A program made the position numbers and the translations under genes. From NCBI RefSeq assembly GCF_010686765.1, contig NZ_JAAGWF010000005.1, forward strand, positions 124,001-188,000: a stretch of DNA of 64,000 bases, in the 5' to 3' direction. This document shows, one piece after another, positions 1 to 9,118 of this stretch; the first letter of the stretch is position 1, and each line of letters starts with the position of its first letter. The notes under the pieces are model-generated. The model was not told where the DNA came from. It made no database searches and saw only the letters and a program-made list of their open reading frames with translations. The DNA is from Geodermatophilus sabuli (lineage in GTDB: Bacteria > Actinomycetota > Actinomycetes > Mycobacteriales > Geodermatophilaceae).

Positions 1-1474
1 CCACCGGTTCGTCGTCACGTTCCCCGGGACGGCGCCCGGCGCCCCCACCCACGCCTACCTCGCCGACCCCGCCACCGGCCGGCTCGACCCGCTGGCCGAG
101 GGCGAGCTCATCCACGTGCTCGACGTGTCGCTGGAGGAGCGGTTCATCGTCATCCGGGACGGCGAGCGCGGCCAGCAGTACGTGGTCGTCGTCGACCGGC
201 TCACCAACGAGGACTTCAGCGCCCTGCCGCACGGCGCCACCGGCTCCACCGAGGTGGCCCTCATCCGCCCGGCCCCCCAGGACCACGGCGGGCCGGTGTA
301 CGTCTACCTCGCCTCCGACGTCGGGCTGCCCCGCCGGCAGCTGATCGGGCTGCCCTTCGGGCCCAACGGGTGGCGCGGTGAGGCGCGCACGCTGGCCGCC
401 CGCGAGGACGCCGAGCTGGAGTTCGTGGACGCCGACGACGCCGGCCGGCTGCTGCTGCTGGTGTGGAACGTCGCCGGCCGCAGCGAGCTCGAGCTGCTCG
501 ACACCGCGACCGGCGGCCGCACCCCGATCGCCGGTCTCCCCGGCTACGTGGCCGCCGACCCGGTGCTCAGCCGCGACGGGTCCAGCGTCGTCCTCGGCGT
601 CCAGGGGCCGACCCGCCCGCGCGAGCTGTGGCACCTCGACACCACCACGCACGCCTGGACGCGGATCACCTCCGCCCCGCCCCTGCCCGCGCGGCGGCTC
701 GTCGTCCCCCGGCTGGAGACCTTCGCCGGGCACGACGGCCTGCCGCTGACCGGCTGGCTGTACCGGGCGCCGGGATCGACCGGCCCCGGCCCGGTCGCGC
801 TGAGCCTGCACGGCGGCCCGGAGGACCAGGAGCGGCCGGCGTTCGCGCCGCTGCACCAGACCCTGGCGGCGGCCGGGATCACCGTCTTCGCGCCCAACAT
901 CCGCGGCTCGTCGGGCTTCGGCCGCGAGTTCGTGCACGCCGACGACGTCGGCGGCCGGTACGACGCGTTCGCCGACGTCCTGGCCGCGGCGCAGCACCTG
1001 GTCGACACCGGGGTTGCCGACCGGCAGCGGATGGCGGTGACCGGCCGGTCCTACGGCGGCTACCTGACCCTGACGTCGCTGGCGTTCTCGCCGGGCGTGT
1101 TCGCCGCCGGCGTGGACATCTGCGGGATGTCGGACCTGGTCACGTTCTACCGCGACAGCGAGCCGTGGATCGCCGCGGCGGCGGTGTCGAAGTACGGGCA
1201 CCCCGAGCGGGACCGGGCGCTGCTCGAGGACATCTCGCCGCTGCGGGCGGCCGACCAGATCGACGTCCCGCTGCTCGTGGTGCACGGGGAGCACGACACC
1301 AACGTGCCGATCGGCGAGGCGCACCAGATCGTGCTCGCGCTGCGCGAGCTCGACCGGCAGGTGCAGTACCTGGAGCTCGCCGGCGAGGGGCACGTCTACC
1401 GGCGGGCCACGTCGCGCAAGCTGCTGGCCGCCACGATGGTGCGGTTCCTCGCCGGGGCGCTCGCCGTCCGCTGA
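1..1474 (+). CDS. S9 family peptidase / prolyl oligopeptidase-like hydrolase (5' partial)
   Basis: The reading frame is open from base 2, so the start lies outside the window; about 490 residues are visible. The first half looks like the end of a beta-propeller (repeated Asp/Gly/Leu-rich blades). The second half is an alpha/beta-hydrolase domain with the nucleophile motif GRSYGG (about 1043-1060), the acid in HGEHDTNVP (about 1280-1305) and the base in GEGHVY (about 1384-1400). Members of this family cleave short peptides or acyl-peptides. It is convergent with the next gene, 6 bp apart. The catalytic triad is complete; the substrate cannot be told. Confidence 0.85.
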   Translation, partial: HRFVVTFPGTAPGAPTHAYLADPATGRLDPLAEGELIHVLDVSLEERFIVIRDGERGQQYVVVVDRLTNEDFSALPHGATGSTEVALIRPAPQDHGGPVYVYLASDVGLPRRQLIGLPFGPNGWRGEARTLAAREDAELEFVDADDAGRLLLLVWNVAGRSELELLDTATGGRTPIAGLPGYVAADPVLSRDGSSVVLGVQGPTRPRELWHLDTTTHAWTRITSAPPLPARRLVVPRLETFAGHDGLPLTGWLYRAPGSTGPGPVALSLHGGPEDQERPAFAPLHQTLAAAGITVFAPNIRGSSGFGREFVHADDVGGRYDAFADVLAAAQHLVDTGVADRQRMAVTGRSYGGYLTLTSLAFSPGVFAAGVDICGMSDLVTFYRDSEPWIAAAAVSKYGHPERDRALLEDISPLRAADQIDVPLLVVHGEHDTNVPIGEAHQIVLALRELDRQVQYLELAGEGHVYRRATSRKLLAATMVRFLAGALAVR

Positions 1475-1480
1475 CCCCGC

Positions 1481-2796
1481 TCAGCCGGCCAGCACCGCCC
1501 AGCCGTGCGGCGGCAGCTGGGCGCTCCCGCCACCGACCGTCGCCGCGCCGGCGAGCAGCTCGCCGGCGCCGGGAGCGGGCACGCGGGCGGGGGCGTCGGC
1601 GAGGTTGAGCGCGACCAGCAGCCGGCCGCCGTCCCCCGCGCTGCGGTAGACCAGCTGCTCGTTGGCCACGTGCACCGCCTCGGTGCGGGCGCGGTGCAGC
1701 CAGCGGTGCCGGCGGCGCAGGCCGATCAGCTCCTGGTGCAGCCGGTACACCGGCGCCCCGAACGGGCCAGCCCCGACGGGTCGGCGGGGAACGCGGGGCG
1801 GATCGCGTCGTCCCCGCCGGCGCGGTGCTCCTTCACCCCGCGGAAGCCGTGCTCGTCGCCGGACCAGACCGCCGGGGTGCCGCCGACGGTGAACAGCACG
1901 ACGAGGGCGTGCGCCAGGTGCCGCTGGTCGGGCAGCTGGCTGGCGATCCGGGTGACGTCGTGGTTGCCGACGAAGGTCCACGGCACGAAGGACTCCAGGA
2001 AGCCGTCGTGCCGGCCCAGCGCGTGCGCCAGCTCGAAGAGGTTGCGCGCGCCGACCGCGCTCCAGACCGCCTTCCACAGCTCGTACTGGGTGACCGAGTC
2101 CAGACCGCCCTCGCGCACCACCGCGGCGTAGTCCCCGTGGATGACCTCTCCGACGACGTACGCGTCGGGATGGGCGGCGCGCACGGCCGGCAGCACCCGC
2201 GCCCAGGAGGACGGCGGAACGGCGTAGGCGGCGTCCAGCCTCCAGCCGTCGGCACCGCGGTCCAGCCAGTGCGTCATGACCCGGGTGACGAGGTCGGCCA
2301 CGGCGGGCTCGCCGTGGTCGAGGGCGACCAGCGCGCCGTGACCCTCGAAGACGTCGGCGTCCGGCTCGACCCCGGGCCGCCACTCCCCCGGCGGCCAGCG
2401 CAGCCGGAACCACGACGCGGTGCCCGCCGCCGGCCCCTGCTCCAGGACCGCCCGGAACGCCGGGTGCCCGCGGCCGACGTGGTTGAAGACGCCGTCGAGC
2501 AGCACCCGCAGCCCGCGCTCGTGCGCCGCGGCCACCAGCGCGTCGAAGTCGGCGTCGTCCCCCAGTCGCGGGTCGATGCGGAAGTGGTCGACGGTGTCGT
2601 AGCCGTGGGTCTGCGCGGCGAACACCGGCCCGAGCGCGAGCCCGTTGGCGCCCAGTTCGACCGCGTGGTCCAGCCAGCGCCTCAGGTGGCCGAGGCGGTG
2701 CCGCACCTCCCCGTCCGGGAGCGCGGCGGGCTCGGCGCCGACGAAGCCCAGTGGGTGCACCTGCCACCACACCGCGTCCTGCACCCACTCCGGCAT
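1481..2796 (-). pseudogene. GH13 alpha-amylase-family glycosidase with a single-base frameshift
   Basis: From an ATG at 2796 the frame encodes a GH13 TIM barrel with all four family motifs: DGVFNH (region I), GWRLDAAY with the nucleophile Asp (II), VVGEVI with the acid Glu (III) and FVGNHD (IV). The frame leaves homology near 1767 and stops at 1726. The expected C-terminal beta-sandwich (GAPVYRLHQELIGLRRRH and on to the stop at 1481) continues in another frame. One extra G on the coding strand in the GGGCC run at 1764-1768 would restore a 438-residue protein. Either a real one-base deletion or a sequencing/assembly error in a GC run explains this. The catalytic domain is intact. Confidence 0.8.
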
Positions 2797-2853
2797 GGCA
2801 CCGACTGTGCCCGGCCGCGCTTCACCGACGCGCCGGCGGGTCATGGAGGGGGT

Positions 2854-3270
2854 GTGACCTTCGACCTCGAGCGGTTCGTGCAGGCCCAGGACGGCGGCGC
2901 CTCCGCCGCGGCGCTGGCCGAGCTCCGGGCCGGCCGCAAGCGCAGCCACTGGATGTGGTTCGTCTTCCCGCAGGTGGCCGGGCTGGGTCGCAGCCCGACC
3001 GCGCAGCACTACGCGATCTCCGGGCTGCCGGAGGCGCGGGCCTACCTGGCCCACCCGGTGCTCGGGCCCCGACTGGTCGAGTGCGCCCGCGCGCTGACCG
3101 CGCTGGACACGACCGACCCCGTCGCCGTGTTCGGCCCCGTCGACGCGGTGAAGCTGCGCTCGTCGATGACCCTGTTCGCCGCCGCGGCGCCCGACGAGCC
3201 GGTGTTCGCCGAGGTCCTGGCGCAGTTCTTCGGCGGCGAGCACGACGAGGCGACGACGCGGCGGCTGTAG
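2854..3270 (+). CDS. DUF1810 family protein
   Basis: This is a 138-residue protein starting at GTG 2854, just behind a GGAGGG ribosome site (2845-2850). It shows the DUF1810 pattern: an N-terminal LERFVQAQD, then KRSHWMWFVFPQ, then AQHYAI and a C-terminal helical half ending FFGGEHDEAT. It fills the usual length of the family. No function is established for the family. It is divergent from the broken GH13 gene, so promoters for both lie within 2797-2853. Confidence 0.85.
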   Translation: MTFDLERFVQAQDGGASAAALAELRAGRKRSHWMWFVFPQVAGLGRSPTAQHYAISGLPEARAYLAHPVLGPRLVECARALTALDTTDPVAVFGPVDAVKLRSSMTLFAAAAPDEPVFAEVLAQFFGGEHDEATTRRL

Positions 3271-3309
3271 AACGGGCGGGTCCGCCTTCGGTCGGACACT
3301 CTGGGCGCC

Positions 3310-4356
3310 GTGGACCAGGACGAGGACAGCAGCGGATCGGGCTACGTCGACGAGGGCCGCGAGTACACGCGCGACTCCAACTACATCCCCGACCGGATCA
3401 CCGCCGACGGCTCCGGCGGCTGGCCGGTCGAGGCGGGCCGCTACCGGCTGGTGGTCGCGCGGGCCTGCCCCTGGGCCAACCGGGCGGTGATCGTGCGCCG
3501 GCTGCTCGGCCTGGAGGAGGCGATCTCGATGGGCATGTGCGGGCCCACCCACGACGAGCGCAGCTGGACCTTCGACCTCGACCCCGGCGGCCGCGACCCG
3601 GTGCTGGGCTACGAGCGGCTGCAGGAGGCCTTCCTCGCGCGGTTCCCCGACTACGACCGCGGCATCACGGTGCCGGCGATCGTCGACGTCCCGACCGGGG
3701 AGGTGGTCACCAACGACTTCGCGCAGATGACGCTGGACCTCTCCACCGAGTGGACGGCGCACCACCGCGACGGCGCCCCCGACCTCTACCCCGAGCACCT
3801 GCGCGACGAGATGGACGACGTCATGCAGCGGGTCTACACCGAGGTCAACAACGGCGTGTACCGCTGCGGGTTCGCCGGCTCACAGCAGGCCTACGACGCC
3901 GCCTACGACCGGTTGTGGACCGCGCTGGACTGGCTGTCGGAGCGGCTGGCCGGACGGCGGTTCCTCCTGGGCGACACGATCACCGAGGCCGACGTCCGGC
4001 TGTTCACCACGCTGGCCCGCTTCGACGCCGTCTACCACGGCCACTTCAAGTGCAACCGGCAGAAGCTGTCGGAGCTCCCGGTGCTGTGGGGCTACGCCCG
4101 CGACCTGTTCCAGACGCCGGGCTTCGGCGACACCATCGACTTCCCGCAGATCAAGGAGCACTACTACGTCGTCCACGCCGACCTCAACCCGACGCAGATC
4201 GTGCCGGTCGGCCCGGACACCGCGAACTGGCTGACCCCGCACGGCCGCGAGGAGCTCGGCGGTTCCCCGTTCGGCGACGGGACGCCGCCGGGGCCGGTGG
4301 CCGAGGGCGAGCGAGTCCCCGGCGACTCCGGTCCGGGCGGCATCGGCCACCGCTGA
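3310..4356 (+). CDS. Glutathionyl-hydroquinone reductase-like GST-fold protein
   Basis: This 348-residue protein starts at GTG 3310. It has the Omega-class/Xi GST architecture, with the nucleophilic cysteine in the motif ACPWANRAVI (about residues 52-61) characteristic of S-glutathionyl-hydroquinone reductases. A GST C-terminal helical domain contains FLLGDTITEADVRLF. The family reductively removes thiols from quinone conjugates; in actinobacteria the partner thiol may be mycothiol rather than glutathione (inference). The C-terminus is extended with a Gly/Pro-rich tail. It stands alone, downstream of the DUF1810 gene by 39 bp. Confidence 0.85.
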   Translation: MDQDEDSSGSGYVDEGREYTRDSNYIPDRITADGSGGWPVEAGRYRLVVARACPWANRAVIVRRLLGLEEAISMGMCGPTHDERSWTFDLDPGGRDPVLGYERLQEAFLARFPDYDRGITVPAIVDVPTGEVVTNDFAQMTLDLSTEWTAHHRDGAPDLYPEHLRDEMDDVMQRVYTEVNNGVYRCGFAGSQQAYDAAYDRLWTALDWLSERLAGRRFLLGDTITEADVRLFTTLARFDAVYHGHFKCNRQKLSELPVLWGYARDLFQTPGFGDTIDFPQIKEHYYVVHADLNPTQIVPVGPDTANWLTPHGREELGGSPFGDGTPPGPVAEGERVPGDSGPGGIGHR

Positions 4357-4488
4357 GCGCGGGGCCGGCGCCGTCCCGGCCGGGTGGTGTGCGCTCTGGG
4401 CGCACCCCGGGGCGGGACCGCACCGCGACCGCACACCATCTCCCGCGAGCGGCGGAGCCGTCGCCGCCCGGGGCGCACGGCGTGCGGC
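4357..4488. terminator. Convergent intergenic region with hairpins
   Basis: This 132-bp gap lies between the ends of the GST-like gene (+) and the glycine-rich protein gene (-). GGTGTGCG at about 4384 pairs with CGCACACC near 4430, and a local GTGCGC/GCGCAC hairpin lies inside. It has no long T tract. It probably acts as a bidirectional terminator; I see no gene here. Confidence 0.4.
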
Positions 4489-4788
4489 TCAGCTGCCGCC
4501 GCCTCCCCCGCCGTCGCCCCCGCCGCCACCTCCGCCACCGTCTCCGCCGCCCCAGCCCCCGCCGTCGGAGCCACCCCACCCGCCGCCGTCGGAGCCGTGC
4601 CCGTGGCCGGAGTGGTGCCCGCCCGTCTCGGCGCCGCCCCACCACACCGCCGACCCGCCCCCGTCCGAGCGGCCCGGCCGGCGACCCTGCGGCCGGGTCG
4701 GACGCGCCCGGCGCCGCATCGACTCCGCGAGGGTGCCGACCACCATCAGGACGACCACCACCAACCCCACGACCAGCACCGTGTCCAT
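4489..4788 (-). CDS. Small membrane-anchored glycine-rich protein
   Basis: This 99-residue protein starts at ATG 4788; the longer frame upstream (to 4947) runs into the neighbouring gene and has no good start. Residues 2-20 form one hydrophobic helix (DTVLVVGLVVVVLMVVGTL), followed by a basic stretch. The C-terminal 50 residues are low-complexity Gly/Asp/Trp/His repeats of the type SDGGGWGG. The N-terminal helix suggests membrane anchoring; the tail may be disordered and the His-rich part could bind metal. No known family is recognised. Confidence 0.6.
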   Translation of the reverse strand: MDTVLVVGLVVVVLMVVGTLAESMRRRARPTRPQGRRPGRSDGGGSAVWWGGAETGGHHSGHGHGSDGGGWGGSDGGGWGGGDGGGGGGGGDGGGGGGS

Positions 4789-4879
4789 GCGGCCACCTTG
4801 CCGTCCGGGACGGCTCCGCGGCACGTGCGGCGCGCGGTGGGCGTGCGCCGGCGGCCCCGGTCCGTCAGGCTGCGCCTCC

Positions 4880-5656
4880 GTGAGCCTCTCCCCGGGCCCC
4901 GACCTGGTCCTGCCGAGCACCGGGCCCGACCCGATCCCGTGGGACACCGCGGTGGCGGCCGTCCTGGGCTACGCCCGCGGACGCCGGCCGCTGTGGTTCC
5001 GGTCGCCCAGCGTCCCCGGGGGCCGGTGGGTACGGGTGCTGGCCTTCGGCTACGACCGGTTCGACTGCCGGCCCCGGCGGGACGGCCGGCTCGCCGACGA
5101 CGACGTCCTGGTCGCCGAGGGCCTGCACGGCCGGCTGGACCCGGCGGGCTGGGCCGCCGCCCGTGCGGCGCTCGACGACGTGCGGGGCCTCGCCGACGCG
5201 GCCACCGCGCGGGCGGCCGGGCGCCCCCTCTGGGACCTGCCCGCCGAGGAGTTCTCGGTGCTCGGGGAGCCCGGCACGGTCGGTGCCCTCCTCCGCGAGA
5301 TCGGCCGGCTCGCGCCGGGGTCCCGCGAGCACCTCGTGGCGGCCCTGCACCACCGGCGTCCGGAGCTCTTCCCGTGCCTGGGTGCCACCACGCGCCGCCA
5401 GCTGCTGCCGCACGTGGAGGAGGGCGACAGCGGGGTGGAGGCCGTGCTGCACCGGGAGCTCGTGGCGAACGCGGTTCCCTTCGCCGCGCTCGAGACGACG
5501 GTCGCGGCGCTGCTCGGTCCGGCCGGCGGCGTCCCCCTGAGCCGGCTGCGGCTGCACGACGTCCTGCTGTGGCTGTGCGGCAGCTTGCGACTGGACCACG
5601 CCGTCGCGCTGGGGCGGGCGACCGAGGAGTGGACGGCGTCCCGGGACGGCGCCTGA
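4880..5656 (+). CDS. Uncharacterised protein, DUF6308-like
   Basis: With a GTG start at 4880 the protein is 258 residues. An in-frame ATG lies farther upstream (near 4787) but would overlap the opposite-strand gene start. The frame shows strong actinobacterial codon bias to its end. Features include YDRFDCRPRR, EGLHGRLDPAGW and RPLWDLPAEEFSVLG, which I associate with DUF6308, with moderate certainty. No signal peptide or membrane helix is visible. Function is unknown. It is convergent with the alanyl-tRNA editing gene, 12 bp apart. Confidence 0.65.
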   Translation: MSLSPGPDLVLPSTGPDPIPWDTAVAAVLGYARGRRPLWFRSPSVPGGRWVRVLAFGYDRFDCRPRRDGRLADDDVLVAEGLHGRLDPAGWAAARAALDDVRGLADAATARAAGRPLWDLPAEEFSVLGEPGTVGALLREIGRLAPGSREHLVAALHHRRPELFPCLGATTRRQLLPHVEEGDSGVEAVLHRELVANAVPFAALETTVAALLGPAGGVPLSRLRLHDVLLWLCGSLRLDHAVALGRATEEWTASRDGA

Positions 5657-5668
5657 CCCGCGCCCCGC

Positions 5669-6418
5669 TCAGACGATGCGGACCCGCAGCCGCCGGAAGC
5701 CGCGGCCCTTGTTCTCCATCTTGACCACCTCGACCCGGCCCACCATCGCCGTGGACGCGACGTGGGTGCCGCCGTCGGCCTGGGTGTCCAGACCCACGAT
5801 GTCGACGATGCGCACCTGCTCGATGTCGGGAGGCAGCAGGTTGGTCGCGGTCCGGATGACGTCGGGGATCGCGAACGCCTCCTCGCGCGGGAGCGTCCGC
5901 ACCTCGATGGGGCGGTCGGCGGTGATCTCCGCGTTGACCCGTTCGGCCACCCGCTCTTTGAAGTCGGCGGGCACCTCGGCGAGGTCGAAGTCCATGCGGG
6001 CCGTCAGCGGCTCCATGTTGCCGCCGGTGACCAGCGCGCCGAAGTCCCGGAAGACGACGCCGGTGAGCACGTGCAGCCCGGAGTGGGTGCGCATCAGCTG
6101 GGTGCGCCGCTCGTCGTCCAGGGCGCCCCGGACGGCCGTGCCCGGCGGCGGGACCGGGTCGCCCTCGACCGGGACGAGGTACAGCTCGTCGCCTCGGCGG
6201 GTGCCGGCGATCCGCGTCCGGACGCCGCCCCACAGCAGCACCCCCTCGTCCGGCGGCTGCCCGCCGCCGCCGGGGTAGAAGGCGCTGCGGTCGAGCACGA
6301 TGCCCTGCTCGGGATCGGCACCGACCACCGTCGCGTCCCACTCGCGCACCGTGGCGTCGGCGAGGTCGAGGCGGTGGGTCGATCCGTGCCGGTGGGTCTC
6401 GCTGGTCACCCGGCGCAT
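5669..6418 (-). CDS. Alanyl-tRNA editing protein (AlaX-like)
   Basis: This 249-residue protein is related to the editing domain of alanyl-tRNA synthetase and is predicted to hydrolyse mischarged Ser/Gly-tRNA(Ala). Visible motifs are AFYPGGGGQPPDEG near the N-terminus, the zinc-binding HSGLH (HxxxH) mid-protein and QADGGTHV near the C-terminus. The canonical Cys of a CGGTHV motif is Asp here, as I recall for some stand-alone members. The ATG at 6418 is preceded by GGAG at suitable spacing; a GTG at 6409 is an alternative. It is divergent from the ABM-like pair. Confidence 0.85.
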   Translation of the reverse strand: MRRVTSETHRHGSTHRLDLADATVREWDATVVGADPEQGIVLDRSAFYPGGGGQPPDEGVLLWGGVRTRIAGTRRGDELYLVPVEGDPVPPPGTAVRGALDDERRTQLMRTHSGLHVLTGVVFRDFGALVTGGNMEPLTARMDFDLAEVPADFKERVAERVNAEITADRPIEVRTLPREEAFAIPDVIRTATNLLPPDIEQVRIVDIVGLDTQADGGTHVASTAMVGRVEVVKMENKGRGFRRLRVRIV

Positions 6419-6571
6419 GGTGCTCCAGCCGCGCGGACGGCGGTGCAGGGGGTGGCGCGGCGGCGCGAGGTCCTTCCCTCCTCCGGGCACCGCGAGGACG
6501 CTGGGGGGCGCGGCGCTGCCGCACGGGCACCGCCGTCTCCACCGAGAACGACCCTGGAGAGGAGTGGTGGC

Positions 6572-7192
6572 ATGTACGCCCGATCGACCACCATCCACGC
6601 CGACCGGCAGTCCGTCGACGAGGGGATCACCTTCGTCCGCGACCAGGTGATGCCGATGGTCGTGCAGATGGAGGGCTGCGTCGGCCTGTCGATGCTCGCC
6701 GACCACGAGACCGGCCACTGCATCGTCACGACGTCCTGGCGCGACGAGGAGTCGATGCGCGCCAGCGCCGAGGGGGTCCGCGACTCCCGCCAACGGGCGG
6801 CCGAGGTCTTCCGCGGGCAGCCCGAGGTGCAGGAATGGGAGATCGCCGTCCTGCACCGGGTGCACGCGACGCACGAGGGCGCGTGTGCCAGGTTGACCTG
6901 GCTGCGCAGCGAGCCCGACCGGATGGACGGCGCCGTCGACACCTTCCGCATGGCGCTGATGCCGCGACTGGAGGCCTACCCCGGCTTCTGCAGCACCAGC
7001 CTGCTGGTCCGGCGGGCCGAGGGGATCGGCGTCTCGGCCGTCACCTTCTCCGACCGGGAGGCGATGGAAGGCACCCGCGAGACGGGCCGGGCGATGCGGG
7101 ACGAGTTCTCCTCGTCGACGGGCATCGCGATCACCGACGTCGCCGAGTTCGAGCTGGTCATCGCCCACCTGCGGGTGCCCGAGACGGTCTGA
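6572..7192 (+). CDS. Tandem-ABM-like protein, copy 1
   Basis: This 206-residue protein has two ferredoxin-like (antibiotic biosynthesis monooxygenase-type, dimeric alpha/beta barrel) halves; the second begins around residue 105. It opens MYARSTTIHADRQSVDEG and contains GCVGLSMLAD and GHCIVTTSW. It ends FELVIAHLRVPETV. Its downstream neighbour has exactly the same length and the same start and end motifs, so the pair arose by tandem duplication. The ribosome site region (GAGAGGAGTGGTGGC) is shared too. No function is known; ABM folds are found in small oxygenases and heme-handling proteins. Confidence 0.75.
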   Translation: MYARSTTIHADRQSVDEGITFVRDQVMPMVVQMEGCVGLSMLADHETGHCIVTTSWRDEESMRASAEGVRDSRQRAAEVFRGQPEVQEWEIAVLHRVHATHEGACARLTWLRSEPDRMDGAVDTFRMALMPRLEAYPGFCSTSLLVRRAEGIGVSAVTFSDREAMEGTRETGRAMRDEFSSSTGIAITDVAEFELVIAHLRVPETV

Positions 7193-7335
7193 CCGCACAC
7201 CGGCCGGTGCGCGCGGGGCTGCCCGCGGGCACCGGCCGGCGACCGCGCCCGTTGCCACACCCGCGCAGGGGCGAGCAGGCTGGCCGACGCGGCGGTGCCG
7301 CGGTGGTGTCGCCGCTGCGCGAGAGGAGCGGTGGC

Positions 7336-7956
7336 ATGTACGCCCGGACGACCACCATCTACGGCAACCCGCGGTCCATCGACCGGGGGGTCGCCCACCT
7401 CCGGGACGAGGTGCTGCCGGAGCTGCTGCAGATGGCGGGCAGCGTCGGCCTCTCGATGCTCGCCGACCGCCTCTCCGGCCGCTGCATCGTCACCACCGCC
7501 TGGGAGACGCGGGCGGCGATGCACGCGACCGCGGACCGGGTGCGCTCGATGCGCCAGCGCCTCAGCGACGTCCTCAGCGGCAGCGCGGACGTGGCCGAGT
7601 ACGAGATCGCCGTCCTGCACCGCGTCCACGAGGCGCCCGAGGGCGCGTGCACGCGGGTCACCTGGACCCGGGTCGCACCGCACCGGGTCGACGAGGTCCT
7701 CGACGGCTACCGGACGGCGCTGCTCCCGAGGCTCGAGGAGCTGCCGGGGTTCTGCAGCGCCAGCCTGATGACGGACCGCCGCGAGGGACGCGGGGCGGGC
7801 GCGGTGACCGTCGCCGACCGCGCCTCGCTCGAGGCGTCCCGCGCCCCGGCCGCAGACCTGCAGGAGGGCTTCACCCGCGCCGTGGGAGCCGAGGTCCTCG
7901 ACGTCGGCGAGTTCGAGCTCGTCCTCGCCCACCTCCGGGTGCCCGAGACGGTGTGA
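7336..7956 (+). CDS. Tandem-ABM-like protein, copy 2
   Basis: This is the paralogue of the previous gene: 206 residues, beginning MYARTTTIYGNPRSIDRG and ending FELVLAHLRVPETV. Shared internal blocks are SVGLSMLAD, CIVTTAW, EIAVLHRVH and LPGFCSASL. The 15 nt before its ATG match copy 1 at all but one position. A 143-bp gap separates the copies, so each may have its own promoter. The gene is followed 4 nt later by a copy of the ~54-bp stem-loop repeat. Confidence 0.75.
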   Translation: MYARTTTIYGNPRSIDRGVAHLRDEVLPELLQMAGSVGLSMLADRLSGRCIVTTAWETRAAMHATADRVRSMRQRLSDVLSGSADVAEYEIAVLHRVHEAPEGACTRVTWTRVAPHRVDEVLDGYRTALLPRLEELPGFCSASLMTDRREGRGAGAVTVADRASLEASRAPAADLQEGFTRAVGAEVLDVGEFELVLAHLRVPETV

Positions 7957-7960
7957 GAGC

Positions 7961-8014
7961 GGACCCCGTCCTCCCCACCCCTCGCAGGCTCGGGGCGGGA
8001 CCCGGGACGGGGCC
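7961..8014 (+). repeat. Stop-adjacent stem-loop repeat, copy A
   Basis: This 54-bp imperfect palindrome has arms GGACCCCGTCC / GGGACGGGGCC around the conserved core CTCGCAGGCTCG. It starts 4 nt after the stop of the ABM-like copy 2 gene. It matches copy B (40191-40244) at 52 of 54 positions, and copies C and D more loosely. It lies between convergent genes and may act as a terminator. Confidence 0.8.
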
Positions 8015-8044
8015 ACCGCGGTAGGCGGGCACGGGGGTCCTCTC

Positions 8045-9118
8045 TCACACGACGCGGGTGAGTGCCGGCCAGAGGTCGTCGCCCCCGCCGGCCAGCAGCC
8101 CGACGCCGAGCACCCGGGCCCAGGTCAGCTCGGAGCCCGCCTCGTCCCGCCAGGACCAGCAGCGGCGGGTGAGGTGGTGCAGCCGGTGCTCCTGGGTGAA
8201 CCCGATCGCGCCGTGCACCTGGTGGGCCAGCCGCGCCACCACCTCCACCGCGGACCCGGCCCGCACCTTCGCCGCCGCCGCGGCCAGGACGACGTCCTCG
8301 CCGCGGGCCAGGGTCTGCACCGCCGCGTCGGTCAGCGCGGTGACGGCGCTGACCTCCCCGGCCATCTCGGCCAGCTCCATCTGCACCGCCTGGAACCTCC
8401 CCAGCGGCCGGCCGAACTGCTGCCGCTCCCCCGCGTACTGCACCGTCCAGGCCAGCACCTGCTCCAGCGCCGCCGCCAGCTGCACCGCCCGCGCCAGCGC
8501 GTACCGGGCCCGCAGCCCGGCGACCCGCGCCGGGGTCAGCAGCGCCCCCGACGCCGGCGCCCCGGCCAGCACCAGCGACCCCCGCGGCTCCCCCGCCAGG
8601 TTCCGGGCGTCGCTGCTGGCCAGGCCGGTGGCGTCCACCAGGGCCAGCACCGCCCCCTCGATGCCGGCCGGCGCGGCGGCCAGCACCGCCACCGACGACG
8701 CGACCCCCGCCCACGCGACGTCGGTCGCCGTCCCGGTCAGCCGCCACCGCCCCGGCCCGTCGCCGTCGTCCACCGGCTCGGCGTGCACCACGCCGTCGAC
8801 CGCGACGCTGCACGGCCGGGCCGGGTCGGGGAGGTCCAGGTCGGCGGCCAGCAGGGCCGGTCCGGCCACCAGCAGCTGCTCGGCGACCGGCACCGCCGCC
8901 GCCCCCGCGGCGAGGGTGCGGACGACGGCGACCGCGTCGGCCAGCTCCCCGCCCGAGCCCCCGGCCTCCTCGGGCAGCCCGACCCCGGTCAGTCCCGCGT
9001 CGGCCAGCGCCGCCCAGAGCCCGGCGTCCCACGGCCTCTCGGCGGTCAGCGCGAACGGCTCGAAGCCGGCCAGGACGTCCCGGACCGTCGCGACCACCAG
9101 GTCCTGCTCCGACGTCAT
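8045..9118 (-). CDS. Acyl-CoA dehydrogenase, partner (beta-type) subunit
   Basis: This 357-residue protein overlaps the upstream dehydrogenase gene by ATGA at 9115-9118. It has the acyl-CoA dehydrogenase C-terminal four-helix domain with RQQFGRPLGRFQAVQMELAEM and HQVHGAIGFTQEH, but an N-terminal half poorer in classical motifs. Two adjacent, dissimilar ACAD genes are typical of the alpha2beta2 FadE/ChsE enzymes of actinobacterial steroid and branched side-chain degradation. Here the two subunits probably form one heterotetramer sharing FAD sites (inference). The substrate is not evident. Confidence 0.85.
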   Translation of the reverse strand: MTSEQDLVVATVRDVLAGFEPFALTAERPWDAGLWAALADAGLTGVGLPEEAGGSGGELADAVAVVRTLAAGAAAVPVAEQLLVAGPALLAADLDLPDPARPCSVAVDGVVHAEPVDDGDGPGRWRLTGTATDVAWAGVASSVAVLAAAPAGIEGAVLALVDATGLASSDARNLAGEPRGSLVLAGAPASGALLTPARVAGLRARYALARAVQLAAALEQVLAWTVQYAGERQQFGRPLGRFQAVQMELAEMAGEVSAVTALTDAAVQTLARGEDVVLAAAAAKVRAGSAVEVVARLAHQVHGAIGFTQEHRLHHLTRRCWSWRDEAGSELTWARVLGVGLLAGGGDDLWPALTRVV

